NCBI GenBank assembly: GCA_903835235.1 | Contig: CAILMF010000081.1 | Location: 1-64,000 of the forward strand | Reading direction: 5' to 3' | Length of the DNA: 64,000 nt | Source of the DNA: an uncultured Rhodospirillales bacterium | GTDB lineage: Bacteria > Pseudomonadota > Alphaproteobacteria > Acetobacterales > Acetobacteraceae | In this document: positions 15,585 to 24,446 of the stretch, in pieces | Layout of the letters: every line of letters starts with the position of its first letter | Numbering within the stretch: the stretch's first letter is position 1 | Position numbers and translations under genes: made by a program | The notes under the pieces: model-generated | What the model was told of the DNA's origin: nothing | Databases searched by the model: none | Seen by the model: only the letters and a program-made list of their open reading frames with translations

Positions 15585-16853
15585 ATGCGCTTGATCCTGG
15601 GGCTTGTACTGGCTTTCCTTTGGGCGGGCACGGCGCTGGCGCAACCCAGGTTGGCGCTGGTCATCGGCAACCAGGACTACGCGAACGTGCCGAAGCTGCG
15701 CAACGCGACGGCGGATGCGCAGGCGGTGGCTGCCGTGCTGCGCGAGCGTGGCTTCGAGGTGACCGAGGGGCTGAACCTGGACCGCCGCGCGCTGCTGCGG
15801 ACCTTCGAGGAGTTCCGCGCCAAGGTGAGGGCCGGCAGCGTGGTGGTGTTCTACTACGCCGGCCATGGCGTGCAGGTGGATGGCGCCAACTATCTGCTGC
15901 CGGTGGATATCGAACGCCGCAGCGAACGCGATGCGGCCTATGACGCGCTTTCGCTGAACCTGGTGACGGAAAAGCTGGCGGCGCAGAACAGCGCCCGCGA
16001 GCGCGGGCTGAACCTGCTGATCATCGATGCCTGCCGCGACAACCCCTTCCGGTTTTCCCGCGGCGGCGATGGCAACGGGCTGGCGGCCAAGCCAGCTTCT
16101 GGGTTGATGACGCTGTACGCGGCCGGCACCGGGCAGAGCGCGCTGGACCGCTTGAGTGCCGATGACCCCGACCCGAACGGGGTATTCACCCGCTTCCTGC
16201 TGCGGGCCATGCGGACGCCAGGGCTGGCCGTGCGCGAAATGGCGACGCGGGTGAAGCTTGACGTTGCCCAGGCTGCGCGCAGCGCGGGCCAGCAGCAGTT
16301 GCCGGCATTCTATGACGAGGCGGAGGGTGACTTCACTTTCACGCCGGGACCGGCCGCACCGGCCATGCCTGCCGCGGTGGCCGCCGCGCCACCGCCGCTG
16401 ACCGCGCCGGATCGTCCGGTTGCGATGTCGCCGTCTACGCCGGCGCCGGCGGCGCCGCGCCAGCCGGCGCCTGGCACCCTACCGCTGGAGGCGGCGAGCC
16501 TGCGCAACCTGGCCTGCCGTGGGGTGTACCCGCACCCGCAATACGGGCCGGTCAGCATTGGGCTGCGCTTCGACGAACTGGGCAATGTACGGGGGTATGA
16601 GCTGGCATCCGGGGCGCATCGCCTCGACCGGCTGGAGGGCGGCCTGTTCCGTGAAGCGCTGACGCGGCAGAGTAACGCAGGCGAGCTGCAACTCGGCGAT
16701 GGGCAGCATTGTCAAAACGGCACCGGCTGCCGGTTTCATCCGATCATGATGAGGGAGATCCGCCAGCTGCCCGACGGAGAGGTGGATGTCACGGGCTCGG
16801 TGGGCGTCGGCCCGCTGCGCAGGGAGCTGACGTTGCGCTGCCTGCGGCGCTGA
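15585..16853 (+). CDS. Secreted caspase-family (C14) protease, orthocaspase-like
   Basis: A 422-residue protein with signal peptide (MRLILGLVLAFLWAGTALAQ) and a p20 caspase domain: RLALVIGNQDYANVPKL, catalytic His84 (YYAGHGVQVDG) and catalytic Cys140 (IIDACRDNPF). Both catalytic residues are intact. The caspase fold ends near residue 260; a Pro/Ala linker (~265-310) leads to a C-terminal ~110-residue domain with four Cys that I do not recognise. The ATG at 15585 follows GGGGAAG; an in-frame ATG 30 bp upstream would bury the signal peptide. Expected to cleave after Arg/Lys like bacterial metacaspases, in the periplasm or outside. Physiological role unknown. Confidence 0.87.
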   Translation: MRLILGLVLAFLWAGTALAQPRLALVIGNQDYANVPKLRNATADAQAVAAVLRERGFEVTEGLNLDRRALLRTFEEFRAKVRAGSVVVFYYAGHGVQVDGANYLLPVDIERRSERDAAYDALSLNLVTEKLAAQNSARERGLNLLIIDACRDNPFRFSRGGDGNGLAAKPASGLMTLYAAGTGQSALDRLSADDPDPNGVFTRFLLRAMRTPGLAVREMATRVKLDVAQAARSAGQQQLPAFYDEAEGDFTFTPGPAAPAMPAAVAAAPPPLTAPDRPVAMSPSTPAPAAPRQPAPGTLPLEAASLRNLACRGVYPHPQYGPVSIGLRFDELGNVRGYELASGAHRLDRLEGGLFREALTRQSNAGELQLGDGQHCQNGTGCRFHPIMMREIRQLPDGEVDVTGSVGVGPLRRELTLRCLRR

Positions 16854-16858
16854 GGGGA

Positions 16859-16884
16859 GGGGCGCCGGCCTGCGCCGGCGCCCC
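16859..16884. terminator. Strong stem-loop between caspase gene and phaB
   Basis: GGGGCGCCGGC pairs perfectly with GCCGGCGCCCC (11 bp) around CTGC. It sits between convergent stops and has no T-run on either strand. Probably a shared 3'-end structure. Confidence 0.6.
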
Positions 16885-16891
16885 GCCCGGT

Positions 16892-17614
16892 TCAATACAT
16901 GTGCTGGCCGCCGTTGATGCTCAGCGTGGACCCGGTGACGAAGTCGGCATCGTCGGCGGTCAGGAACAGCACGCCGCGGGCGATGTCGTAGGCGCGGCCC
17001 AGGCGGCCCATCGGGATGCGCGCCACGATCTTCTCCAGCACGTCCGGCGGCACGGCGCGGACCATCTCGGTGTCCACATAGCCCGGGGCGATGGCGTTGA
17101 CCGTGATCTGGCTGCGCGCGCCTTCCTGCGCCAGGGCCTTGGTGAAGCCGTGGATGCCGGACTTGGCGGCGGCGTAGTTCACCTGGCCGTACTGGCCGGC
17201 CTGGCCGTTGACGCTGCCGATGTTGACGATGCGGCCGAACTTCTTGGCCGTCATGCCGTCCCACACCAGTTTGCAGGTGTTGTAGCAACCGCCCAGGTTG
17301 GTATCCATCACCGCGTCCCACATGTCGCGGCTCAGGCGCTTCATGGTGGCGTCGCGGGTGATGCCGGCATTGTTGACCAGGATCTCGACCGGGCCGATCT
17401 CGGTGCTGATCTGCTTGATCGCGGCGGCGCATTGCTCGTAGTCGGCCACGTCGAACTTGTAGCAGGGAATGCCGGTGCGCTTGGTGAAGGCCTCGGCGGC
17501 GGCGTCGTTGCCGGCATAGCTGGCCACAACCGTGCGGCCGGCCGCCTGAAGGGCTTCGGAAATGGCGGCGCCGATGCCGCGTTGACCACCCGTAACCAAT
17601 GCAACCCGAGGCAT
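16892..17614 (-). CDS. phaB: Acetoacetyl-CoA reductase
   Basis: A 240-residue short-chain dehydrogenase that reduces acetoacetyl-CoA to (R)-3-hydroxybutyryl-CoA with NADPH, the second step of PHB synthesis. The Rossmann motif TGGQRGIG is at 8-15, NNAGITRD near 81-88, and the catalytic Ser134, Tyr147 and Lys151 (NYAAAK) are intact; SVNGQAGQYGQVNYAAAKSG is typical of PhaB. The ATG at 17614 is chosen for the upstream AGGGAG; a longer start would run through the candidate operator. A FabG role is possible but the PhaB-type loop and the shared phaA-like operator favour PHB metabolism. Confidence 0.92.
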   Translation of the reverse strand: MPRVALVTGGQRGIGAAISEALQAAGRTVVASYAGNDAAAEAFTKRTGIPCYKFDVADYEQCAAAIKQISTEIGPVEILVNNAGITRDATMKRLSRDMWDAVMDTNLGGCYNTCKLVWDGMTAKKFGRIVNIGSVNGQAGQYGQVNYAAAKSGIHGFTKALAQEGARSQITVNAIAPGYVDTEMVRAVPPDVLEKIVARIPMGRLGRAYDIARGVLFLTADDADFVTGSTLSINGGQHMY

Positions 17615-17636
17615 GTCCTGGCTCCCTGTCTGGTTT

Positions 17637-17653
17637 ATGCTGCAATGCAGCAT
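17637..17653. promoter_or_regulatory. Candidate PhaR-type operator upstream of phaB
   Basis: ATGCTGCAATGCAGCAT is perfectly palindromic around a single central base and contains CTGC-N3-GCAG, the site type reported for PhaR regulators. It ends 23 bp upstream of the phaB ATG and matches 14 of 17 positions of the site before phaA. Confidence 0.6.
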
Positions 17654-18334
17654 TGGGGCTTCTGATTGAGGCCCGTGACGAAATTAAGGCGTGCAACGCC
17701 AAGTGTACACCTTGAGATGGATCATGGACGCTGTCTTCTGAGTGCCTGAAAACGGGGCCGGCCCGGAAGAGCAACCGTCTCGGAGGGGCCAGACTGGACA
17801 TTTCCTCCCTCGACTCGGCCCGGCAGGCACCACCTGCCGGGCGATTTTTTGTGCCGCGCCGTCCGCAACCCCGGAGGCGTGTGGCGGATGGCCAGCCCCG
17901 CTGCCGCAGTGCCCGGGCGGACATCAGGCTGCCACGGCCCCAACGGATGGTGCTGCAGCGGGCGGGGACGAACCGCAGCTTGTTGGTATGGCCCACGGAG
18001 CCGCGGCGATGGCGCGGCAGCAATCGGCGTTCAGGCCCTGGAACATGCCCGCGCATCAGGTGGCGGGAAGCCGGCGACGCCGCGGACCAGGCCGCCGCGA
18101 GCCCTGCGCGCGTCGAAGGTCGTTCCGGCAACCGCAGAAGTTGAACTAATCGCGAGCCGCGGAAAAAAGCAGCGGTTGCAGAGGCCGACTCATGGTTAAT
18201 CTCCAGGTGATAACAATCGGAAACCCAGAGCTGAAGCCAATGTCCCGTCATCAGCCCGGGCGCCCGGTATTGCCTTCAGTCGTCGTTCACTTGTATGTGT
18301 GTATGCATTAGACAGTGCTTTGGAGCCCCCCCGG
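17654..18334. other. Intergenic region without a convincing protein gene
   Basis: About 680 bp between phaB and the small protein gene at 18335. Frames here are open only because of high GC and resemble no family. The region holds a strong + strand terminator (17819-17850), so a short non-coding transcript starting between roughly 17660 and 17740 is possible. Nothing was recognised between 17851 and 18334. Confidence 0.5.
17819..17850 (+). terminator. Intrinsic terminator
   Basis: CCCGGCAGG and CCTGCCGGG form a perfect 9-bp stem with a CACCA loop, followed by CGATTTTTT. This is the best rho-independent terminator noticed in the window. It follows no protein gene on the + strand, suggesting it ends a small RNA. 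Confidence 0.85.
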
Positions 18335-18559
18335 ATGAACGCCTCCGCCCAGCCTGCCGACAGCGAGACCGAGACCACGGACCGCCAGGCCCTGCTGCTG
18401 ATGCTCTCGTATGTGGAAGCGGAATGCCGGCGCCTGGGGGCGGTGGATGCGGCGCGGCATGCCGCGCTGGCAGCCGGCCTGCTGCCGGAGATCGTGTTCG
18501 AGGCGACGACCCAGCCCCAGGCGGAACCCAAGCGCAGCCGCGGCCTGCGCCTGCACTGA
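18335..18559 (+). CDS. Small hypothetical protein
   Basis: A 74-residue soluble, helix-rich protein of unknown function. The central segment (DRQALLLMLSYVEAECRRLGAVDAARHAALAAGLL) looks like two amphipathic helices and the C-terminus is basic. GGAG lies about 9 bp before the ATG; an in-frame ATG 36 bp further upstream is less well supported. It converges on metW with a 10-bp gap. Protein-like composition and the ribosome-binding site support it, but no family is recognised. Confidence 0.6.
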   Translation: MNASAQPADSETETTDRQALLLMLSYVEAECRRLGAVDAARHAALAAGLLPEIVFEATTQPQAEPKRSRGLRLH

Positions 18560-18569
18560 ACGCCGGCGG

Positions 18570-19211
18570 TCAGCCGCGGCGCAGCAGGAACAACGCCTGC
18601 TCGCCGAACAGGTTGGCCAACCTGGCGGAACGCCGCCAGGGCGCCCGCAGGCCGTTCTCATCCGCGGCCAGCCATTGCTCCACCACATAGCCCTCCAGCG
18701 CGCACAGGTCGAAGAAGTCGCGGATCGAGCAGGGGTGGATGTTGGGCGTTTCGTACCAGGGGCGATGCCAGGTGCCGGTCATCGGCATATGGCCGCCGGT
18801 CAGCAACTGCCAGCGCACCTGCCAATGGCCGAAATTCGGGAAGCTGACGATCGCGTGGCGGCCGATGCGGAGCATCTGGCGCAGCACTTCCCGTGGGCGC
18901 TCCACCGCCTGGAGGGTGCGGGACAGGATGACGTAGTCGAAGGCGGCATCGGGGTAGAAGGCCAGGTCGTTGTCGGCATCGCCATGGATGACGGCGAGGC
19001 CATTGGCCACCGCCTCCGTCACCTCGGCCATGTCGATCTCGATGCCCCGCGCATCGGCGCCCTTGGTGGTGGTCAGGTGGGCCAGCAGCGCGCCATCGCC
19101 GCAGCCGATATCCAGCACGCGGGCGCCAGGCGTGACCATCTCGGCGATCAGCCTGAGGTCCAGCCGCATGTTCTTGGCGACGTATTGGATCGGCGGGTGG
19201 GTGTCGGGCAT
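18570..19211 (-). CDS. metW: Methionine biosynthesis protein MetW
   Basis: A 213-residue class I methyltransferase-fold protein that acts with MetX in homoserine acetylation or succinylation in many proteobacteria. The SAM-binding motif VLDIGCGDGALLAHL is present, followed by GIEIDMAEV, ILSRTLQAVERP and SFPNFGHWQVRWQLL, diagnostic of MetW. The start at 19211 lies 5 bp after the metX stop, giving a metX-metW operon as is usual. Confidence 0.94.
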   Translation of the reverse strand: MPDTHPPIQYVAKNMRLDLRLIAEMVTPGARVLDIGCGDGALLAHLTTTKGADARGIEIDMAEVTEAVANGLAVIHGDADNDLAFYPDAAFDYVILSRTLQAVERPREVLRQMLRIGRHAIVSFPNFGHWQVRWQLLTGGHMPMTGTWHRPWYETPNIHPCSIRDFFDLCALEGYVVEQWLAADENGLRAPWRRSARLANLFGEQALFLLRRG

Positions 19212-19216
19212 CGGGC

Positions 19217-20377
19217 TCAAACCCCCAGCCGCGCGGCGCAACCGGCCAGAAACCCGCCGAGTGCCCGGTGGAACTCGGGTTCTTCCAGCAGGAAGGCGTC
19301 GTGGCCCTTGTCGGTGGGGAATTCCACGAAGCTGACATTGGCCGCCGCGGCGTTCAGTGCGCGCACGATGTGGCGGCTCTCGCTGGTCGGGTAGAGCCAG
19401 TCGGAGCTGAACGAAGCCACGAAGAAGCGCGTGGCGGTGCCGCTGAACGCATTGGCCAGGCTGCCGTCATGCTCGGCGGCGATGTCCAGGTAGTCGGTGG
19501 CGCGGGTGATGGTCAGGTAGGAATTGGCGTCGAAGCGCCTGACGAAGGTGCTGCCCTGGTAGCGCAGGTAGGACTGCACCTCGAACACGTCCTCAAGCAG
19601 GGTCAGCGTCTGCGCGCCGCGCAGCTTGCGGCCGAACTTGCGTTGCAGCGCTTCCTCGGACAGGTAGGTGATGTGCGCGACCATGCGGGCGACCGAAAGT
19701 CCCTGGGCGGGGACGCGGCCATCTTCCCAGTAGCGGCCGCCCTTGTAGTCGGGGTCGGCATGGATCGCGGCGCGGCCAACCTCGTCGAAGGCGATGTTCT
19801 GCGCGCTGTGCTGCGCCGCACAGGCGATGGGCACGCAGCCATAGACGCTCTCGGGGTAGCAGGCGGCCCATTGCAGCGCCTGCATCCCGCCCATGCTGCC
19901 GCCGACCACGGCCAGCAGGCGCTCGATGCCCAGGTGCTCCACCAGGCGCTTCTGCTGGCGGACCATGTCGCGGATGGTGATGTTGGGGAAATCCGTGCCC
20001 CAGGGGCGGCCCTGGCCCTGGCCCGCGGCGTCGGTCATCTCCTCCCGCGGGCCGGTGCTGCCCATGCAGCCGCCCAGCACATTGGCGCAGATGATGAAGT
20101 AGCGGTTGGTGTCCAGCGGGCGGCCGGGGCCGACGATGTTGTCCCACCAGCCCGGCTTGCCGGTGACGGGGTTGGTCTCCGCCAGGTACTGGTCCCCGGT
20201 CAGCGCGTGGCAGACCAGCACGGCATTGCTGTGGGCGGCGTTCAGCCGGCCATAGGTGCGGTAGGCCACGGCGTGGCTGGCCAGCGTGACGCCGCAGTCC
20301 AGCGCCAGCTCCTCGGCGAAGACGGCGCGCTGGTGATCCACCTGCGGAAACGGGGCGACTGGTGCTGACATGGCCAT
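19217..20377 (-). CDS. metX: Homoserine O-acetyltransferase (or succinyltransferase) MetX
   Basis: An alpha/beta-hydrolase-fold acyltransferase that activates homoserine for methionine synthesis. The catalytic triad is Ser161 ([11 protein letters not shown]), Asp326 (FSSDWLYP) and His359 (DKGHDAFL), in 386 residues numbered from the ATG at 20377. Nearby ATGs at 20401 and 20371 are alternatives; no clear ribosome-binding site decides. Acetyl versus succinyl donor cannot be settled by eye. No SAM-II riboswitch consensus was found in the 170-bp leader. Confidence 0.93.
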   Translation of the reverse strand: MAMSAPVAPFPQVDHQRAVFAEELALDCGVTLASHAVAYRTYGRLNAAHSNAVLVCHALTGDQYLAETNPVTGKPGWWDNIVGPGRPLDTNRYFIICANVLGGCMGSTGPREEMTDAAGQGQGRPWGTDFPNITIRDMVRQQKRLVEHLGIERLLAVVGGSMGGMQALQWAACYPESVYGCVPIACAAQHSAQNIAFDEVGRAAIHADPDYKGGRYWEDGRVPAQGLSVARMVAHITYLSEEALQRKFGRKLRGAQTLTLLEDVFEVQSYLRYQGSTFVRRFDANSYLTITRATDYLDIAAEHDGSLANAFSGTATRFFVASFSSDWLYPTSESRHIVRALNAAAANVSFVEFPTDKGHDAFLLEEPEFHRALGGFLAGCAARLGV

Positions 20378-20550
20378 GGGCGTTGCTTGGTGCCGCAGCA
20401 TTAAGGCCGCGCCGCCCTTGCTTCAACCTCTGGCGGCGGCGGGCCAGCGTTGCGCCGGCGCAGCGAGCCGGCGGTATCGCGGGTTTGGGCGCGCCGCCGC
20501 TTGGCGCGGCGGGCGCTGGCGTCTATTGCTGGTCGGGAAGACGCCAGACA

Positions 20551-21393
20551 ATGAACGCACCCCCCGATCCCATGACCTCACCCGCCGCTGAACCTTCGCT
20601 GCCAGCACTCCGCGCGGAGATCGACCGGCTGGACGATGCGCTGCACGACCTGCTGATGCAGCGGGCCGGCGTGGTGGCTCGCCTGGCCCAGAGCCGCGCC
20701 AAGGGCAGCGGCACCCCGCTGCGCCCGGGACGGGAGGCGCTGATCCTGCGCCGCCTGCTGGCGCGCCATGCCGGGCCACTGCCGGCCGCCGCCCTGGTGC
20801 GGCTGTGGCGGGAGATCTTTGCCTCCTCCACCCTGATGCAGGGCAATTTCTCGGTCGCCGCCTGCATCCGCCAGCCGGAGCAGGAACGCGTGGTGCGCGA
20901 GCATTTCGGTGCCGGCACGCCGGTAAAGCTGCATCCCTCCGGCGCCGCGGCGCTGGCGGCGGTGTCCTCGGGCAAGGCCAGCCTGGCGCTGCTGCCGCTG
21001 CCGCAGGAGGCCGAGCCCGCCGAGGCCGCCTGGTGGACCCGACTGGAAAGCCCCAGGTTGCAGGTGGTGGCGCGGCTGCCCTTCCTCAGCGCCGCCGAGC
21101 ATGGGCTGGAGATGCTGGCGGTGGCGCCGGTGCCGCCGGATGAAACCGGGCATGACCGCAGCCTGCTGCGGCTGGAGACCAGCCGGTCGCTCAGCCGGGC
21201 TTCGGTGAGCCAGGCGTTGACCGCGGCCGGCCTGGTGCCGCTGGCGCTGCAACTGCGGACCGATGCCGGCTTTACCCGCCTGCTGGTTGAGGTGGATGGC
21301 GCCTTGCAGGTGGATGACCCGCGGCTGGTGGGGCTGCCATTCGACCGCGCCCAGCCGCTCGGCTTCTATGCCGTGCCGGAGAGAGGAGAGTAA
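20551..21393 (+). CDS. Chorismate mutase domain protein
   Basis: A 280-residue protein with an N-terminal AroQ chorismate mutase domain (about 18-95: [22 protein letters not shown], then [10 protein letters not shown]). The C-terminal part (~100-280) has alternating alpha/beta character like the prephenate dehydratase substrate-binding fold ([15 protein letters not shown]) but lacks the usual TRF motif of dehydratases. Chorismate mutase makes prephenate for Phe/Tyr. It leads a three-gene aromatic block, with hisC 2 bp downstream and a prephenate dehydrogenase overlapping hisC. Confidence 0.85.
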   Translation: MNAPPDPMTSPAAEPSLPALRAEIDRLDDALHDLLMQRAGVVARLAQSRAKGSGTPLRPGREALILRRLLARHAGPLPAAALVRLWREIFASSTLMQGNFSVAACIRQPEQERVVREHFGAGTPVKLHPSGAAALAAVSSGKASLALLPLPQEAEPAEAAWWTRLESPRLQVVARLPFLSAAEHGLEMLAVAPVPPDETGHDRSLLRLETSRSLSRASVSQALTAAGLVPLALQLRTDAGFTRLLVEVDGALQVDDPRLVGLPFDRAQPLGFYAVPERGE

Positions 21394-21395
21394 CC

Positions 21396-22478
21396 ATGGC
21401 CAATCCACTTCCCCGCCCCAGCATCCTCTCGATCGAGCCCTATGTCGGTGGCGAATCGAAGGTCGAGGGCGTCAACCGCATCATCAAGCTGTCCTCGAAC
21501 GAGGGCGCCTTCGGCGTGCCACCCGGCGCGGTGGCGGCCATGCAGCGCGCCGCGGCCGAGATGCACCGCTACCCCGACGGCCACGCCAATGTGCTGCGTG
21601 CGGCGCTGGGGCGGAAGTTCGGGCTGGACCCTGCGCGGATTGTCTGCGGCAACGGCAGCGACGAGATCATCCAGCACCTGATCCTGGCCTATGGCGGCGA
21701 GGGCACCGAGCTGGTGATGAGCGCGCATGGCTTCGTCATGTACGACATCTCCGGCCGCTATGCCGGCTGCCGCGTGATCAAGGTGCCGGAGAAGAACCTG
21801 ACGGCCGATGTGGACGCGATGATCGCGGCCTGCGGCCCGCGCACCAAGCTGGTCTTCCTGGCCAATCCGAACAACCCGACCGGCAGCATGCTGCCGCGTG
21901 GCGAGGTGACCCGGCTGCGCGCCGGCCTGCGCGACGACATCCTGCTGGTGCTGGACAGCGCCTATGCCGAATACGTCCGCCACCCCGACTACGACGCTGG
22001 CGTGGAACTGGTGGATGCCGGCACCAACACCATCATGACGCGCACGTTTTCGAAAGTGTTCGGGCTGGGCGGGGCGCGGCTGGGTTGGGCCTATGCCGGG
22101 GCCGAGGTGATCGACGTGCTGAACCGCGTACGCGGGCCGTTCAACGTCAACGCCCAGGCGCTGGCCGCCGGCGTCGGCGCGCTGGAGGAAGAGGGCTGGA
22201 TCGAGAAGTCCGTGGTCCACAACGCGCTCTGGCGCGGCAAGCTGGGTGACGGGCTGCGCGAGCTGGGCCTGGTGGTCTACCCAAGCGAGGGCAATTTTTT
22301 GCTGGTTGATTTCGGCGACCCGGCGCGGGCCAAGGCCTGCGACGCGGCGCTGCGGGCGCGGGGGCTGATCGTGCGGCTGGTGGGGGCTTACAGCCTGCCC
22401 AATTGCGTGCGCATCACGGTGGGCACCGCTGAGGAATGCACCCTGGTGCTGGAGGCCATGAAGGCCTTTGTCGGATGA
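21396..22478 (+). CDS. hisC: Histidinol-phosphate / aromatic aminotransferase
   Basis: A 360-residue fold-type I PLP enzyme. The Schiff-base lysine is Lys220 ([12 protein letters not shown]); other markers are [30 protein letters not shown] and DSAYAEYV, all of HisC type. Its place between chorismate mutase and prephenate dehydrogenase suggests broad use on histidinol phosphate and on prephenate or aromatic keto acids. The ATG follows GAGAGGAG closely. The stop overlaps the next gene's ATG (ATGA). Confidence 0.92.
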   Translation: MANPLPRPSILSIEPYVGGESKVEGVNRIIKLSSNEGAFGVPPGAVAAMQRAAAEMHRYPDGHANVLRAALGRKFGLDPARIVCGNGSDEIIQHLILAYGGEGTELVMSAHGFVMYDISGRYAGCRVIKVPEKNLTADVDAMIAACGPRTKLVFLANPNNPTGSMLPRGEVTRLRAGLRDDILLVLDSAYAEYVRHPDYDAGVELVDAGTNTIMTRTFSKVFGLGGARLGWAYAGAEVIDVLNRVRGPFNVNAQALAAGVGALEEEGWIEKSVVHNALWRGKLGDGLRELGLVVYPSEGNFLLVDFGDPARAKACDAALRARGLIVRLVGAYSLPNCVRITVGTAEECTLVLEAMKAFVG

Positions 22479-23377
22479 GTGCGCCTGACATCGGGGCGCC
22501 GCTGTTCAAGCGGCTGTGCCTGGTCGGCATCGGGCTGATCGGGTCTTCGCTGGCGCGGCTGGCGAAGGAGCGTGGCGATATCGCCGAGACCATCGTGGCC
22601 ACCGCGCGCAGTGCCGCGACGCTGGCCCGCGTGCGCGAGCTTGGCATTGCCGACGAAGTGGAGCCGGATGCGGCGCGGGCCGTGGCTGGCGCGGATTGCG
22701 TGATCTTCTGCGTGCCGGTTGGCGCCTATGCCAAGGTGATGGAACAGGTGGCGCCGCATCTGGCGCCTGGCTGCGTGCTGACCGATGTGGGGTCTACCAA
22801 GGGCAGCGTGGTGCGCGACCTGGGGCCGCTGCTGCCGCCGGGCGTGCACCTGGTGCCGGCGCACCCCATGGCGGGCACCGAGCACAGCGGTCCGGATGCC
22901 GGTTTCTCCACGCTGTTCAAGGGCCGCTACACCATCGTGACGCCGCTGCCGGAGACGGATGCGGACGCGGTGGAGAAGGTGAAGGAGCTGTGGCGCCGCG
23001 CCGGTTCCACCGTGGAAACGCTGGACCCGACGACGCATGACAAGGTGGTGGCGATTGTCAGCCACCTGCCGCATCTGATCGCGTTTACGATTTGCGGCAC
23101 GGCCGACGACCTGGCGGAGGAGACGCGCGAGGCGGTGCTGAAATTCGCGGCCAGCGGGTTCCGCGACTTCACCCGCATCGCCGCGTCAGACGTGGACATG
23201 TGGCGCGACGTGTTCCTGAACAACCGCGAGGCGCTGTTGGAAATGCTGGCGCGCTTCACCGAGGACGCGCATGCGCTGGGCCGCGCGGTGCGCTGGGGCG
23301 AGGCGGAGTTCATCGAAGACCGGATCCGGCGCGGGCGGCGGATACGGCGGGGGTTGGTGGAGCGGGGGCAGGCTTAA
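22475..23377 (+). CDS. tyrC: Prephenate/arogenate dehydrogenase
   Basis: A 300-residue NAD(P)-dependent enzyme of tyrosine synthesis. The N-terminal Rossmann motif [16 protein letters not shown] is at 18-33. Family motifs follow: [25 protein letters not shown], the catalytic-region SHLPHLIAF and [25 protein letters not shown]. There is no C-terminal ACT domain. It begins in an ATGA overlap with hisC, so expression is coupled. Prephenate versus arogenate preference cannot be read from sequence. Confidence 0.93.
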   Translation: MSAPDIGAPLFKRLCLVGIGLIGSSLARLAKERGDIAETIVATARSAATLARVRELGIADEVEPDAARAVAGADCVIFCVPVGAYAKVMEQVAPHLAPGCVLTDVGSTKGSVVRDLGPLLPPGVHLVPAHPMAGTEHSGPDAGFSTLFKGRYTIVTPLPETDADAVEKVKELWRRAGSTVETLDPTTHDKVVAIVSHLPHLIAFTICGTADDLAEETREAVLKFAASGFRDFTRIAASDVDMWRDVFLNNREALLEMLARFTEDAHALGRAVRWGEAEFIEDRIRRGRRIRRGLVERGQA

Positions 23378-24300
23378 AGCCTGTCGGCGCTGAAGGTATC
23401 GCAGCGCTTCACGTCGCCGCTTTCATAGCCCTGGCGGAACCAGCGCACCCGTTGCGCCGAGGTGCCGTGGGTGAAGCTTTCCGGCACCACGCGGCCGGCG
23501 CTTTGCTGCTGCAACCGGTCGTCGCCCACCGCGGCCGCGGCGTTCAGCCCGCTCTCGATGTCGCCGGGTTCCAGGAAGTGGCGTTGGCGGTCGGTCACGT
23601 TGGCCCAGACGCCCGCGAAGCAATCCGCCTGCAACTCCAGCCGCACCGACATGGCATTCGACTGCGCCTCGGTCTGGTTGCGCCGCGCCGCGTCCACCCG
23701 GGGGATGATGCCCAGCAGGTTCTGCACGTGGTGGCCGACTTCGTGTGCAATCACGTAGGCGCGGGCGAATTCGCCCGGCGCCCCAAGCTTGCGCTCCATT
23801 TCGCGGAAGAAGGACAGGTCCAGGTAAACCTGATGGTCGCGCGGGCAGTAGAACGGACCCATGGCGGATTGCGCCATGCCGCAGCCGCCCTGGGTACCGC
23901 CGCTGAACAGCACCAGGCGCGGCTGTTCGTATTGCCGGCCCTGCTGCTGGAACATGCCACCCCAGGCGTCCTCGGTGGTCGCCAGCACGCGGGCGACGAA
24001 GCGGCGCTGGGCGTCGTCGTCGCCGCCGGCATGCTGGCCGCCACCCGGGGCGGGCGCGGGCTTGCCGTGCGGGTAGCTCTGCTGTTGCTGCTGCGGCGGG
24101 CCGGGGTCGCCGCCCTGGAACAGGAAGCTGGGGTCCACCCCCAGCAGCAGCGCGACGACGAAGATGGCGACGGTGCCGAGGCCGCCGCCGCCGATCAGCA
24201 CCGGCATGCCGCCGCGGTTGAAGCCGCCGCCGCCGCCGCCGAAGCCACCGCTGCGGCGGTCTTCGACGTTGTCGCTTTCGCGTTGGTCATCCAGGCGCAT
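23374..24300 (-). CDS. YpfJ-type neutral zinc metallopeptidase
   Basis: A 308-residue membrane-anchored member of the zinc_peptidase (PF04228) family. The N-terminus has the conserved MRLDDQRESDNVEDRR start, a Gly-rich linker and one transmembrane helix (about 40-56). The C-terminal domain carries the zinc-binding HEVGHH (VIAHEVGHHVQNLLGI), with the family's DLSFF, QADCFAGVW and GTSAQRVRWF motifs. Full length. It converges with tyrC, overlapping by 4 bp. Physiological substrate unknown. Confidence 0.92.
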   Translation of the reverse strand: MRLDDQRESDNVEDRRSGGFGGGGGGFNRGGMPVLIGGGGLGTVAIFVVALLLGVDPSFLFQGGDPGPPQQQQQSYPHGKPAPAPGGGQHAGGDDDAQRRFVARVLATTEDAWGGMFQQQGRQYEQPRLVLFSGGTQGGCGMAQSAMGPFYCPRDHQVYLDLSFFREMERKLGAPGEFARAYVIAHEVGHHVQNLLGIIPRVDAARRNQTEAQSNAMSVRLELQADCFAGVWANVTDRQRHFLEPGDIESGLNAAAAVGDDRLQQQSAGRVVPESFTHGTSAQRVRWFRQGYESGDVKRCDTFSADRL

Positions 24301-24336
24301 GGCGGCGATCCCTCAGCGCAGGTTCGGTCCTGATGG

Positions 24337-24376
24337 CTAGAGCACTATGCGCCCAGCTGGGCGCATAGTGCTCTAG
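24337..24376. repeat. Perfect 40-bp palindrome
   Basis: CTAGAGCACTATGCGCCCAG is followed immediately by its exact reverse complement, with no spacer. It lies between the start of the metallopeptidase and the end of the CoA-transferase gene, in the metallopeptidase upstream region. No T-run flanks it. It could form a cruciform, a regulator-binding site or an RNA hairpin from either strand. Confidence 0.95.
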
Positions 24377-24446
24377 ACCAGGGCGGCTGTCCTGCTCTGC
24401 CTTGAAATGGTGACACGGCGCCGCGGGGCCAAGGGGCCGGGCGCGG

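Noticed and set aside
17742-18149. 135-codon + strand open frame downstream of phaB
   Set aside because: It spans an intrinsic terminator, has Arg/Pro/Gly-rich composition and no ribosome-binding site or family similarity.
20378-20550. Possible SAM-II riboswitch in the metX leader
   Set aside because: The conserved pseudoknot sequences of SAM-II were searched for by eye on the minus strand and are absent.
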